Source: a virus. Taken from it: a stretch of DNA of 39,827 nt. The DNA is taken from the IMG/VR virus record IMGVR_UViG_3300021090_000061, positions 1 through 39,827 of that record; one strand, 5' to 3'. Positions 32,262-38,904 of this stretch are shown piece after piece; position 1 is the first letter of the stretch, and each line of letters begins with the position of its first letter. The notes under the pieces were generated by a model that was not told where the DNA came from, did no database searches, and saw only the letters and a list, made by a program, of their open reading frames with translations. The translations under genes were made by a program, and so were the position numbers.

Positions 32262-32291
32262 ACAATCAGTTAATTGCGGAAATAATGTCAC
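32262..32291 (-). pseudogene. Remnant of the original portal gene start
   Basis: On the minus strand GTG 32291, with AGGA five bases upstream, begins MTLFPQLTDC. The current portal begins MTLFPQLTDS at TTG 31619. The two 30-base segments match at 24 positions; most differences are at third codon positions, so the peptide is nearly unchanged. From codon 11 this frame runs into unrelated sequence and the HNH element. It is therefore the displaced 5' end of the portal gene. Confidence 0.75.
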
Positions 32292-32399
32292 GGGTTTCCT
32301 GGCTTTATAAAATATTTTCTTTACATTAACCGTTTCGCTATTTCTTTTCAAAAAATAAGTCTTTGTGGCAAAGTTATTCGCAAACGGAGGATAAAAATA

Positions 32400-32567
32400 A
32401 TGATTCAACTAGATATTTTTGAAAAAAATGACTTAATATTAGTATTAAACGAGCTGAAAAGAGTGCGCGAGTCGTCTGAAGCCGTTAGACGAGGAGTGTT
32501 TAGAAGGGTGGCAGAGTTGGAACAGAAGCTTAAAGAGCTTCAGGAAGTAAGGTTGCAGGCGAACTGA
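32400..32567 (+). CDS. Short coiled-coil protein, 55 residues
   Basis: Starts at ATG 32400 (GGAGG upstream). The whole protein is a charged amphipathic helix with heptad spacing (LILVLNELKRVRESSEA, VAELEQKLKELQEV), a probable dimerising coil. Its stop overlaps the next start in an ATGA. It is the first of a chain of small plus-strand genes. Function unknown. Confidence 0.6.
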   Translation: MIQLDIFEKNDLILVLNELKRVRESSEAVRRGVFRRVAELEQKLKELQEVRLQAN

Positions 32568-32836
32568 TGAGATTAAAAATAATCGGATCTAAGGAAGTTA
32601 TTCTTTTTGACCCAGGGGGCAATATTGAAGAACCCGCAACTTTTACTAAACAGACATTTATTATTGAAACTGACGATATAAGTTTTGGTATCTTTCGAAC
32701 TGATCGGTCTGTATCGATCTTGCTTAAAAATGGGTATTTAGTGGTCGTTGAATTCGAGAGCGAAGAAGAAATGGACTACGTTTACGACCAACTTTTTCCT
32801 GAATATGAGCCTTGTTTTTGTGAGGATAACAAATGA
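32567..32836 (+). CDS. Small acidic hypothetical protein
   Basis: An 89-residue acidic protein (DPGGNIEEPATFTKQTF, ESEEEMDYVYDQLFPEYE) with two Cys near the end (CFCEDNK). It is beta-rich by pattern and couples to both neighbours by overlapping stop and start codons. No family recognised. Confidence 0.6.
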   Translation: MRLKIIGSKEVILFDPGGNIEEPATFTKQTFIIETDDISFGIFRTDRSVSILLKNGYLVVVEFESEEEMDYVYDQLFPEYEPCFCEDNK

Positions 32837-33072
32837 GTTTTGACACCGGCTCTCTTGGATTAAGAACTTGGAATTCGTTTTCTTCCACAGACCTCACGAG
32901 GCTCCGTCCGTTTTCTGAAAAGAGATGGCTCGGTAGATCTGTATCGTGCCCTGCGCTCATCCCGTGCCACAAGGCAGAAAGAGCGTGGGGATCTCCTTTT
33001 TTTCAGTCGACTTCAAGCGACGGGAGTGAGAGTGAAGCTAAGAAGCATAGAACGAGCCTAGAAGATGAATGA
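32833..33072 (+). CDS. Questionable small ORF in the early chain
   Basis: Open in this frame from ATG 32833 (overlapping the previous stop) to 33072 (overlapping the next start), which argues for coding. But the 79-residue product is Ser/Arg-rich and unlike a normal protein, and the +1 frame over about 32860-33060 reads GSVDLYRALRSSRATRQKER with a more natural look, yet has no start codon. Either this is a true gene with odd composition or there is a frameshift. Confidence 0.4.
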   Translation: MSFDTGSLGLRTWNSFSSTDLTRLRPFSEKRWLGRSVSCPALIPCHKAERAWGSPFFQSTSSDGSESEAKKHRTSLEDE

Positions 33073-33409
33073 GAAAAATACCGAATATCTGTTAACCACC
33101 TATCCCAATCTCTACGAAGACGTCCACAACTTTGCTTGTGGAGATGGATGGTTTAAGATAATTGAGGAGCTTTCGGCTGAGATCTACAACGAGGTTCAGA
33201 GGGCCGAATGCTCGTGCCTTGTGACAGACGTAAAGGAAAAATACGGCACGCTTCGATATTATGCTGATACGCCATCGGCCAAAATCGAGAAGTTAATCGA
33301 CAAGGCCGAATCAGAGAGTGCTAAAATATGCGAGCTCTGTGGGGCCCCGGGGGTAATTCGAGGAAGCGTCTGGTTTTCAACCTATTGCGATGATTGCGCG
33401 GAGAAATAA
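33065..33409 (+). CDS. Zinc-finger-containing conserved phage protein
   Basis: A 114-residue protein. The N-terminal part (GDGWFKIIEELSAEIYNEV, VTDVKEKYGTLRYY) matches a common small phage family. The C-terminus has four Cys in CELCGAPG...TYCDDC, a likely zinc finger. It probably binds nucleic acid or protein, but the role is unknown. It overlaps the gene upstream by 8 bases. Confidence 0.7.
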   Translation: MNEKNTEYLLTTYPNLYEDVHNFACGDGWFKIIEELSAEIYNEVQRAECSCLVTDVKEKYGTLRYYADTPSAKIEKLIDKAESESAKICELCGAPGVIRGSVWFSTYCDDCAEK

Positions 33410-33667
33410 ATGTCTGGCGATTGCGAAGAATGCGGCGAACATTGCCTGGAATGTACTTGTAAACAAACGCGCCCCCCCTTAGTCACCACTAACTGGACCA
33501 AATGTGAAGACTCTCTTCCCCCATCCGGCAAACGAGTTCTAGCTACCGATGGCCTATGGGTAGAAGTAATGTGGTACAAAGGACAGGGAAATTGGGGGTC
33601 TTTATCTCTGATGGCTTTAGATATTACTCATTGGATGGACATTCCAGAACCCCCTGGGCGGCAGTAA
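33410..33667 (+). CDS. DUF551-like protein with Cys-rich start
   Basis: An 85-residue protein. The N-terminus has five Cys in CEECGEHCLECTC, a possible metal site. The rest shows the DUF551 pattern: W..CEDSLPPSGKRVLATD, VEVMWYKGQGNWG, and ITHWMDIPEPPG at the end. DUF551 proteins are common in phages and have no known function. Two more proteins of this type occur in this genome (35273-35476 and 37834-38064). Confidence 0.75.
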   Translation: MSGDCEECGEHCLECTCKQTRPPLVTTNWTKCEDSLPPSGKRVLATDGLWVEVMWYKGQGNWGSLSLMALDITHWMDIPEPPGRQ

Positions 33668-33668
33668 A

Positions 33669-33854
33669 ATGAAACTAAAAATCGTTTGGTGTAACGGCGA
33701 CGTCGAAACTATAGACGTCCCTGAGCCCGTAGTTCGCAATATCCAAAGCGGAAAGTCCATTACAGAGTGGGACGACTGGAGGTTTGTCTCTAAGGGTCAG
33801 CTCATAGGGATCAACATGAAGTACGCTCGCAAGTTTTACTTGGAGGAGGATTAA
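33669..33854 (+). CDS. Small hypothetical protein
   Basis: A 61-residue beta-rich protein (LKIVWCNGDVETIDVPEPVV, WDDWRFVSKGQLIGINMKYA). It begins one base after the stop of the DUF551 gene, and the next gene follows immediately, so it belongs to the same unit. No family recognised. Confidence 0.6.
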   Translation: MKLKIVWCNGDVETIDVPEPVVRNIQSGKSITEWDDWRFVSKGQLIGINMKYARKFYLEED

Positions 33855-34028
33855 ATGAGAAAGATATGCGAAAGATGCCAAACTCCGTGCGATCTTTGTA
33901 CAGCAAATGATCTATGGAATATAGAGTATTGGATATGCCCCAAATGCGACTCAACTTACGTTTTAGAAGAACACCGCGCGCCTAAATCAGTGGATTGTAA
34001 GACGGGCCATACTCCCGAGGATCTCTAA
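33855..34028 (+). CDS. Small zinc-ribbon protein
   Basis: A 57-residue protein with C-x2-C, C-x2-C and C-x2-C spacing in CERCQTPCDLC and WICPKCDSTY, consistent with a zinc ribbon. It directly follows the preceding gene (TAA then ATG) and its last 47 bases overlap the end of the convergent large terminase gene. Possibly an early transcription or nucleic-acid-binding factor. Confidence 0.55.
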   Translation: MRKICERCQTPCDLCTANDLWNIEYWICPKCDSTYVLEEHRAPKSVDCKTGHTPEDL

Positions 34029-35286
34029 ACACTTCAGGCATATCGGATTGATAGCCCATCGCCTCTGAGCGCATGCGGTCATACTCCTGCGGACTCATCC
34101 CCTTGCTGTCCTTAGCAAACATATGAGTAAAAATAGCGTAACGCAAAGAATCAAGTGCATGGTCATTGATTTTAAGGGGTTTATCGATTCCTGTCAATAA
34201 ACTTTTTGAATCCCAAACATAAGACTGAAACTCTTTAATTAAGTTCTCACATCTGCCACAGATCTTTAGAGTCCCATTGTTCAGCAAGTCCCCTACCTTT
34301 CTAATGCCATCGATCACCTCGTTTTCCGCCTCATAGAGATTGGAGATCCCTTGGCGTTGGCACTCCACCTTAAAAGACGCAGCACTCGGGTCTATATAGA
34401 TGGCCTTAACAGGCTTATCCTTAATGAAACGGATCAAGTCGGCGGCGTATTCGCTGTCGGTCTTTTGCCTTTGGCGCACCTTCGAGTCGAAGTAATACTC
34501 ATCTTCAACCCATATATTAGGATGCTTATCGCGATTGTAACCAAGCAAAGTAAAAGCACAAGGATTAGTGGTACCGTAGTCAACGCCAACCACATAGTAT
34601 TTTGCCAAATTTGGCGCATAGTCAATGACGTGGAGGTTTGGGTCGAAAAAATCATAGATGGCCCCCTCGGCTTGCACCCATTTTCCTTCAATAAAACGCT
34701 GAAACCAAAGGCCTCTATATTGTCTACAAAGGTAGGATTTCTCTTCATCGGTAAGCTCAGGGTTGTCATCTAACCTAAAGGCCCAGGATTTTACATCAGG
34801 ATTGTTTTCTAAGTAATCTTTTTTTAGCCAGTGGTACGGCGAATCCGGATTCGTAGTGGCAAATATTTTAGCACCTCCCATAGCGCAACGACTAATAAGC
34901 ATCTTAAAAACAGACTCTGGAATAATGGTAGCTTCATCAACATATGCGCCAGCAAAAGTAGGGCCCCGAATTTTAGACTCAGCACGCTCATCATCAGCAC
35001 CAATAATGTGAACTGTTTTGCCATAGATATGCATCTCCCTTTTGCCTGAATAGTGTCTCGCGTCGAGACCTACCATTGCCTCGAGCTGAGGAAACGTATT
35101 ACGCTTGAATGCGTCGTATGTTTTACAGATCAGGGCGTATTCACCCTCTGGCCCATGCATAAGCTCTTTAATGAACCGCCAAAGCGAAACAAAGGTCTTT
35201 CCGGAACGAACCGCGCCTTCCCAGATGTTGATCCGGGCGTCAGACTCTTGATAGGATTTGATTTGCTTGGGGCTAAATAGTTTCAG
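33982..35286 (-). CDS. terL: Terminase large subunit (PBSX-like)
   Basis: The packaging motor and headful nuclease. Counting from the proposed CTG start at 35286 (GGAG upstream, MKLFSPKQIKSYQESDARIN), the Walker A motif GAVRSGKT is at 24-31, Walker B AYVDEA with D117/E118, the coupling motif ATTNP at 143-147, and the nuclease residues D236 (GVDYGT), an Asp in IYIDPSA and DHALDS near 390. An upstream TTG at 35346 is open but has no ribosome site and would overlap the DUF551 gene fully. Length, 434 residues, is normal for the family. Coordinates of the start are uncertain. Confidence 0.93.
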   Translation of the reverse strand: MKLFSPKQIKSYQESDARINIWEGAVRSGKTFVSLWRFIKELMHGPEGEYALICKTYDAFKRNTFPQLEAMVGLDARHYSGKREMHIYGKTVHIIGADDERAESKIRGPTFAGAYVDEATIIPESVFKMLISRCAMGGAKIFATTNPDSPYHWLKKDYLENNPDVKSWAFRLDDNPELTDEEKSYLCRQYRGLWFQRFIEGKWVQAEGAIYDFFDPNLHVIDYAPNLAKYYVVGVDYGTTNPCAFTLLGYNRDKHPNIWVEDEYYFDSKVRQRQKTDSEYAADLIRFIKDKPVKAIYIDPSAASFKVECQRQGISNLYEAENEVIDGIRKVGDLLNNGTLKICGRCENLIKEFQSYVWDSKSLLTGIDKPLKINDHALDSLRYAIFTHMFAKDSKGMSPQEYDRMRSEAMGYQSDMPEVFRDPREYGPSYNPLI

Positions 35287-35476
35287 CTGGGATCTCCGGC
35301 ACCGGCATCCAGTGGGTTGCTGGAAAGGTAATGAAGGTATTCGCAATGACGAAATATGAGAACCTGTCTCTCTCGATCAAATAGGCCATATGAATAGGAA
35401 AGTTTTTTCTGTAAATAAGGACCTGCTCGCCCAATGGAGGCTGCTCAGTATCTAGATCTATCCATTCATTCTTCAT
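35273..35476 (-). CDS. DUF551-like protein
   Basis: A 67-residue protein with the DUF551 pattern: WIDLDTEQPPLGEQVLIY, then FPIHMAYL, and the closing THWMPVPEIP. It overlaps the large terminase start by 14 bases and the gene upstream by 11, so it belongs to the packaging operon. Function of the family is unknown. Confidence 0.7.
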   Translation of the reverse strand: MKNEWIDLDTEQPPLGEQVLIYRKNFPIHMAYLIERDRFSYFVIANTFITFPATHWMPVPEIPAETI

Positions 35477-35693
35477 AAGCCTCTTCTATCTGTTGCATGA
35501 GCCCAGCGTAAAGTTCTACCGCAAGTTGTGTTACGATTTCCCTGGGTGCAGATATGCAGCAAAGACGGAATTTGCCAGCCGCTAGGTTGTAACACACCGT
35601 TATGGTCTCTAAAGTAGACAGTCCGACCATCGCTCTTCTGCATTCCTGAATACAAGCGCCTAATTGACCGTCATTAATATTTACTTCGTCCAT
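35466..35693 (-). CDS. Hypothetical protein in the packaging operon
   Basis: A 75-residue protein with several Cys (QLGACIQECRRAMVG, then FRLCCISAPREIV) and a C-terminal helix ending EEAYEE. No metal-site spacing is convincing. It overlaps the next gene by 11 bases. Unknown. Confidence 0.6.
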   Translation of the reverse strand: MDEVNINDGQLGACIQECRRAMVGLSTLETITVCYNLAAGKFRLCCISAPREIVTQLAVELYAGLMQQIEEAYEE

Positions 35694-35712
35694 CTCTTCT
35701 CCTTAAAACTAA

Positions 35713-35762
35713 GCGCCCGAGTTAGCATAATCCCAATTTGTTAATTTAAATTGCTCAGGCGC
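35713..35762. repeat. Nested inverted repeat in an intergenic stretch
   Basis: Outer arms GCGCCCGAG (35713-35721) and CTCAGGCGC (35754-35762), 9 pairs with one wobble, enclose inner arms CAATTT (35734-35739) and AAATTG (35748-35753). In RNA this would be a long stem with an internal hairpin, between two genes of the minus-strand packaging operon. It may be an RNA element or a weak terminator. Confidence 0.45.
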
Positions 35763-35768
35763 CTATAA

Positions 35769-35939
35769 TTATTGATGAAACTTCTTGAAATTCAGAGCTA
35801 TCGCTTTCCAGTGGCAGACTTCTTTGTGTAGGGAGTCAATCTCTTTTAGAAGTTCTGCCTTTTCCCTCTTGAGTAAATCGGAGCTCTTCCAATCCTCTGG
35901 CTCCGAAGGGAATCTAAATAACCACGACCAGAAATTCAT
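35769..35939 (-). CDS. Small Trp-rich coiled-coil protein
   Basis: A 56-residue protein starting MNFWSWLFRFPSEPEDW, an amphipathic, Trp-rich start that may sit on the membrane, then a coiled-coil helix (KREKAELLKEIDSLHKEV). Its start shares a base with the upstream stop (TAATG). Membrane association plus coil suggests a small scaffolding or lysis-timing factor; unproven. Confidence 0.55.
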   Translation of the reverse strand: MNFWSWLFRFPSEPEDWKSSDLLKREKAELLKEIDSLHKEVCHWKAIALNFKKFHQ

Positions 35940-36292
35940 TATTTCCCGTCCAGTTTAAAAGGGTTAAGGTAAAGCCCAGGGCATTCTTCGTCCCATTCGA
36001 AACGTGCTCGCCAAGCAATTGAACCTGTCATTTCCTTACCGGTTACAGGACATAAGTGGTCCTTTCTCACGTGAAGATCTTCAGCTATTATCCGGGAGGG
36101 CTTAACCGCAAATGACGAAAGCACCTTTTCCTTGAGAGCCTGACCAATATCTTCAACGGCCCGATCGGACGGAGAAAGTTCGCCGCCGGCTAAATCGCCA
36201 AGAAACGCAAAGGATTCAACGCATCCAGACAGGAAGGTCGGAAGAGGAATATAATCTCCGTACCAAACTATGTTTTCCATCTTTGCCACCAC
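35939..36292 (-). CDS. Hypothetical protein
   Basis: A 117-residue protein, starting at GTG 36292 or the ATG at 36280. It has an N-terminal WYGDYIPLPTFLSG and a C-terminal VTGKEMTGSIAWRARFEWDE segment; the middle is acidic. No motif I recognise. It overlaps the gene upstream by 25 bases and the gene downstream by one. Confidence 0.6.
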   Translation of the reverse strand: MVAKMENIVWYGDYIPLPTFLSGCVESFAFLGDLAGGELSPSDRAVEDIGQALKEKVLSSFAVKPSRIIAEDLHVRKDHLCPVTGKEMTGSIAWRARFEWDEECPGLYLNPFKLDGK

Positions 36293-36477
36293 TTCTTTTT
36301 AGGGCGCCTAACCTCATCGAGGTCAAGATCAATTTCTCTAAGCCACTCTCTAAGATCTTTATCATTTTCTTCTAAGCGCGCTAGCTTGCGATATATGTCA
36401 CTGCGCTGTTCCAAACTCAAATGCCCGCTAGTGTCTATAAAAATCGGCATTCCGTCTTCTGTAGTCTCCTCAGTCAT
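36268..36477 (-). CDS. Acidic protein with basic-aromatic tail
   Basis: A 69-residue protein. The first 55 residues are acidic and helical (EQRSDIYRKLARLEENDKDL, REWLREIDLDLDEV); the tail is basic and Trp-rich (RRPKKKWWQRWKT), a likely membrane-surface or nucleic-acid contact. It overlaps the next gene by 8 bases. No family recognised. Confidence 0.6.
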   Translation of the reverse strand: MTEETTEDGMPIFIDTSGHLSLEQRSDIYRKLARLEENDKDLREWLREIDLDLDEVRRPKKKWWQRWKT

Positions 36478-36682
36478 AGTCGAGCCCTATCTCCTTTCCT
36501 AAATCATGGATGGCGCAGTTAAAGTGCCTTTCGAGCTCGTGTATTATTCCGCGCACTCCGCGAATCTGGGCCCTGAGCTCTATATTCTGCTCCCTTAAAA
36601 CGTTGACCTCATTCTCAAGGTTTGCAATGCGTTCGAGGGCGTTAGATAAGACTTTAGATGTGCAGGTCACAATCTGGTCCAT
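36470..36682 (-). CDS. Coiled-coil protein
   Basis: A 70-residue protein dominated by a heptad-repeat helix (LERIANLENEVNVLREQNIE, residues about 16-40), which predicts a parallel dimer. The C-terminal HELERHFNCAIHDLGKEIG continues the helix. Adjacent genes on both sides share overlaps, so it is part of the packaging-region operon. Function unknown. Confidence 0.6.
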   Translation of the reverse strand: MDQIVTCTSKVLSNALERIANLENEVNVLREQNIELRAQIRGVRGIIHELERHFNCAIHDLGKEIGLDYD

Positions 36683-36915
36683 TAGGCCTCTATTGTGGCT
36701 CCGGCAGCCGGCTCTTCGGTTCTTTCGATGAGTTCTTCCACGACTACGAATGTGATCTTATCCACGCAGATTAGAACATCGCCCAGCTCAAGGAATTTGG
36801 CTGCGTTCTTGATGTCCGCCTCGATTTTATCGAAAGCCTCGCGCTTGCTCTCGTGCTCGTTGACTGCAAATGTGCTTACTTGTCCACAGTGGATTGTTGT
36901 CTTGAACTTTGTCAT
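36682..36915 (-). CDS. Hypothetical protein
   Basis: A 77-residue protein with an alternating N-terminal strand (FKTTIHCGQVSTFAV), a helix (REAFDKIEADIKNAAKFLE), two strands (LGDVLICVDKITFVVVEEL) and an acidic tail. The fold looks like a compact alpha/beta domain. It follows an inverted repeat (36925-36959) that may control it. Confidence 0.6.
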   Translation of the reverse strand: MTKFKTTIHCGQVSTFAVNEHESKREAFDKIEADIKNAAKFLELGDVLICVDKITFVVVEELIERTEEPAAGATIEA

Positions 36916-36924
36916 TGATACCTC

Positions 36925-36959
36925 TTAAGTTAATGGTTTGTTATACCATACGTACTTAA
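36925..36959. promoter_or_regulatory. Two-level inverted repeat between terS and the next gene
   Basis: Outer arms TTAAGT (36925-36930) and ACTTAA (36954-36959) enclose inner arms ATGGT (36933-36937) and ACCAT (36945-36949). The centre on the minus strand reads ATAAC, and TATAAC lies there, so this may be an operator over a promoter for the genes at 36915 and below. Alternatively it is an RNA stem that sets the terS/downstream ratio. Confidence 0.45.
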
Positions 36960-36964
36960 ATGGT

Positions 36965-37453
36965 CTAATCTTTTTTGTCATCCATTTTGTCCATTATCCC
37001 TAGGAATTTCTCGACAAGCGTTTCGTTAGAGTTCTTCTTGGTCATGTCTTCCTTGTCCCATCCAAATTTGTTTCGCATGAACATCTGAAATATAGCTGGT
37101 TGACATTTTTCAATTTGACCAAGCATCATGGTTAATCCACGCTCTTCCCATACCGCTAAGCTCTTAGCCTGAGCCTGTTCCTTCTGTGAAGGGGGAAAGT
37201 CCTCCGGAAATTCTTTAATATATTTTTCAAGTGTTTTATAGGTAATGGACATGACATTGCTTTCGTAGCAAAAAGACTCAATTGATTTGCCGCTTCCAAT
37301 CCATTCCATGTATTTGTTAAAGGCTTTTTGGCATTCTTCGGGGTGCTTGTAGAGTTTGTTATTAAAGGTGTTCCCTAGGCAGGCTTTCTTCTGCGCTTCG
37401 CAATTAACATTGCCTATCTGGAATTGTCCGATCTTATTACGTTTCTCAGTCAT
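36965..37453 (-). CDS. terS: Terminase small subunit candidate
   Basis: A 162-residue protein. It starts TEKRNKIGQFQIGNVNCEAQ, a Gly/Asn region often seen at the start of small terminases, then a helix-turn-helix-like domain (QKAFNKYMEWIGSGKSIESF, YKTLEKYIKEFPEDF). The C-terminal helices read QPAIFQMFMRNKFGWDKEDM, which matches the 'NKFGW' closing motif of several phage TerS families. It is the first gene of the operon that leads to the large terminase, some 1.7 kb away. Confidence 0.75.
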   Translation of the reverse strand: MTEKRNKIGQFQIGNVNCEAQKKACLGNTFNNKLYKHPEECQKAFNKYMEWIGSGKSIESFCYESNVMSITYKTLEKYIKEFPEDFPPSQKEQAQAKSLAVWEERGLTMMLGQIEKCQPAIFQMFMRNKFGWDKEDMTKKNSNETLVEKFLGIMDKMDDKKD

Positions 37454-37567
37454 AGTGATAAATAGTTTAGTCCTTTAATCGAATGGATACCAGTAAAATA
37501 ATTTTTATGTCTAGTGTTTAATTTCTTGAGTGCTACAATGTCCTTTACAATTGAAGGGGTGAAAATA

Positions 37568-37837
37568 GTGCGCGAAGATTTCATGGAAGATTTGGAGGCT
37601 TTGGCTGAAAAAAGAGGTCAGACAGTAAAGGAGATGGGAGAGGAATCTGCTAAAGAAATAATTGGGTTTCTCTCGGAGGCTTTTTCCAAATACGGAAGTG
37701 ATGCTTACGTTATAGATCAGTTTTTGGCCTGGATTTGTTTATATATTGCCGATTATGTAGATGAGGATAATTGGGACGAGCAATTAAGAAGAAGGGTTGA
37801 GGGTGCTATCAAATATATTTCAAAGGGGAAAAGATGA
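37568..37837 (+). CDS. Small acidic helical protein
   Basis: An 89-residue protein. I take GTG 37568 (AGGGG upstream; a TACAAT box at 37533-37538 would place the transcript start just before it). An upstream GTG at 37514 is open but has no ribosome site. The protein is mostly helix (EDLEALAEKRGQTVKEMGEE, then FLAWICLYIADYVDEDNWDE) with a basic end (KYISKGKR). No family recognised. It overlaps the next gene in an ATGA. Confidence 0.6.
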   Translation: MREDFMEDLEALAEKRGQTVKEMGEESAKEIIGFLSEAFSKYGSDAYVIDQFLAWICLYIADYVDEDNWDEQLRRRVEGAIKYISKGKR

Positions 37838-38064
37838 GCTGGCTAAAAGCTAAAGACTGTTACCCGGAAGAAGAGGGTTGGTGTTGGATATTCATTCCCC
37901 CTAAATATGTTGAGCGGGCGTGGTTTGATCCAGACAAACTGACTTGGGCGGTAGGAGAGGGAGCATATTTCCATGATCATCACGAGATAACGCATTGGCA
38001 GCCCTATTTTACGCCGGCTGTTCCAGATGCAATTTCTATGTTTCTCTATGGGGATTCAGAATGA
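37834..38064 (+). CDS. DUF551-like protein
   Basis: A 76-residue protein with W..AKDCYPEEEGWCWIFIP at the start and EITHWQPYFTPAVP near the end, the DUF551 pattern with an aromatic middle (AWFDPDKLTWAVGEG). Third member of this type here. It overlaps both neighbours in ATGA junctions. Confidence 0.65.
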   Translation: MSWLKAKDCYPEEEGWCWIFIPPKYVERAWFDPDKLTWAVGEGAYFHDHHEITHWQPYFTPAVPDAISMFLYGDSE

Positions 38065-38258
38065 CGTTTAGGTTTCTTTGCAAGAAGGTGTATGGTCGCA
38101 CACTTTTTTATCCCATGGATGATAAAGGCAAGAGCCTATTGAAGATTTTCCGAAGAACCTGTATTGATGGGATGAGTTCTATGGGGTTGCTGAAATCTAT
38201 TATCCCCATAGAGATTGAGTATGAAAAGGTAATTTGGGGTGCGGATGAGCGAGCTTGA
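38061..38258 (+). CDS. Small basic hypothetical protein
   Basis: A 65-residue protein from ATG 38061 (GGGG upstream and an ATGA overlap with the previous gene). It has FRFLCKKVYGRTLFYPMDDK, then a helical part and ends EIEYEKVIWGADERA. An open extension to 37995 exists but overlaps the DUF551 gene completely. It resembles short proteins seen in other phages but has no known function. Confidence 0.6.
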   Translation: MTFRFLCKKVYGRTLFYPMDDKGKSLLKIFRRTCIDGMSSMGLLKSIIPIEIEYEKVIWGADERA

Positions 38259-38490
38259 TAAGGATGTTGTCCTTGAATGCTATGATAAATTGCATCGGGC
38301 TTTAGGCGGTTACATGAGCGATGAGTGGATCGAAGAGGGTGTTGAAGCCGCCATTCTTTTGGCTAGTACGGCGATTCAAACCAAATGCGTTTATTTTAAT
38401 ACTAACGTTGAGCATACGCTAGAGGATGCGTTTGATTCTTTAGCCGATTACACATATGGGATGATGGAAGATGAGCTGGAAAAAGATTAG
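38245..38490 (+). CDS. Small helical protein, paralogue of the 39164 gene
   Basis: An 81-residue acidic protein from ATG 38245. The central part (GVEAAILLASTAIQTKCVYF, then EHTLEDAFDSLADYTYGMM) is similar to WLLADTISINAKTH...ELDETFNCIADRVYAL in the minus-strand gene at 38901-39164. The two are probably paralogues flanking the 38471-38752 gene. Helical fold; no motif. Confidence 0.55.
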   Translation: MSELDKDVVLECYDKLHRALGGYMSDEWIEEGVEAAILLASTAIQTKCVYFNTNVEHTLEDAFDSLADYTYGMMEDELEKD

Positions 38491-38752
38491 AGTTGAGAGC
38501 GCGCAGAGGTATTCGTTTCTGATGAAGGTCCTTCAGCTGACTGTCGTCGTAATAGTTTTAGGGCTTCTGCTTTTTAAGACATGCTTTTGTCATGCTCATG
38601 TGGATCTGCATTTCCATTCGATTGAGTGGGAGGCAGAGCAACATATGAGAGAAGATCGTGAAGTTCTTGTTGAAGAATGGCATCTACAAAATCCGGATGC
38701 ATCTGAAGAAGGAGACGAAAGGATTCGTCAGGGTAAAGAGTTTCCTCTCTAA
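38471..38752 (+). CDS. Single-pass membrane protein
   Basis: A 93-residue protein with a strong membrane helix (about 20-40, VLQLTVVVIVLGLLLFKTCF) after a basic N-terminus, then a His/Glu-rich periplasmic or cytoplasmic domain (CHAHVDLHFHSIEWEAEQHM). The basic N-terminus predicts N-in, C-out. It could be a holin, antiholin or exclusion protein. It ends 4 bases into the convergent gene. Confidence 0.55.
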   Translation: MSWKKIRVESAQRYSFLMKVLQLTVVVIVLGLLLFKTCFCHAHVDLHFHSIEWEAEQHMREDREVLVEEWHLQNPDASEEGDERIRQGKEFPL

Positions 38753-38904
38753 AAAGTTGGGCGGTCGAAATCATTTTCTTGTGGTTTGACGATGCCCAGT
38801 TTCTGCTTGATCTCTTCAAGGGCTTTGATGATATCCTTGTTCTGAAAGAAGATCGACTTTACGTTATCGTCGATCGTGTAGACTTTTTTAGGTTGTTCGT
38901 TCAT
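38749..38904 (-). CDS. Small hypothetical protein, 51 residues
   Basis: A 51-residue protein (MNEQPKKVYTIDDNVKSIFF...) with a helix-forming middle (QNKDIIKALEEIKQKLG) and an acidic-aromatic tail (ENDFDRPTF). Its start overlaps the stop of the upstream gene in an ATGA. It is the last gene of a short minus-strand unit. No family recognised. Confidence 0.55.
   Translation of the reverse strand: MNEQPKKVYTIDDNVKSIFFQNKDIIKALEEIKQKLGIVKPQENDFDRPTF

Noticed and set aside
31590-32291. A group I or group II intron in the portal gene
   Set aside because: The near-copy of the portal start at the right end, with its own ribosome site and start codon, explains the layout without splicing, and I could not see intron core pairing. 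RT-PCR would settle it.
38574-38819. An 81-residue minus-strand frame
   Set aside because: It is antisense to the membrane-protein gene, lacks a good ribosome site, and its composition is unlike a natural protein.
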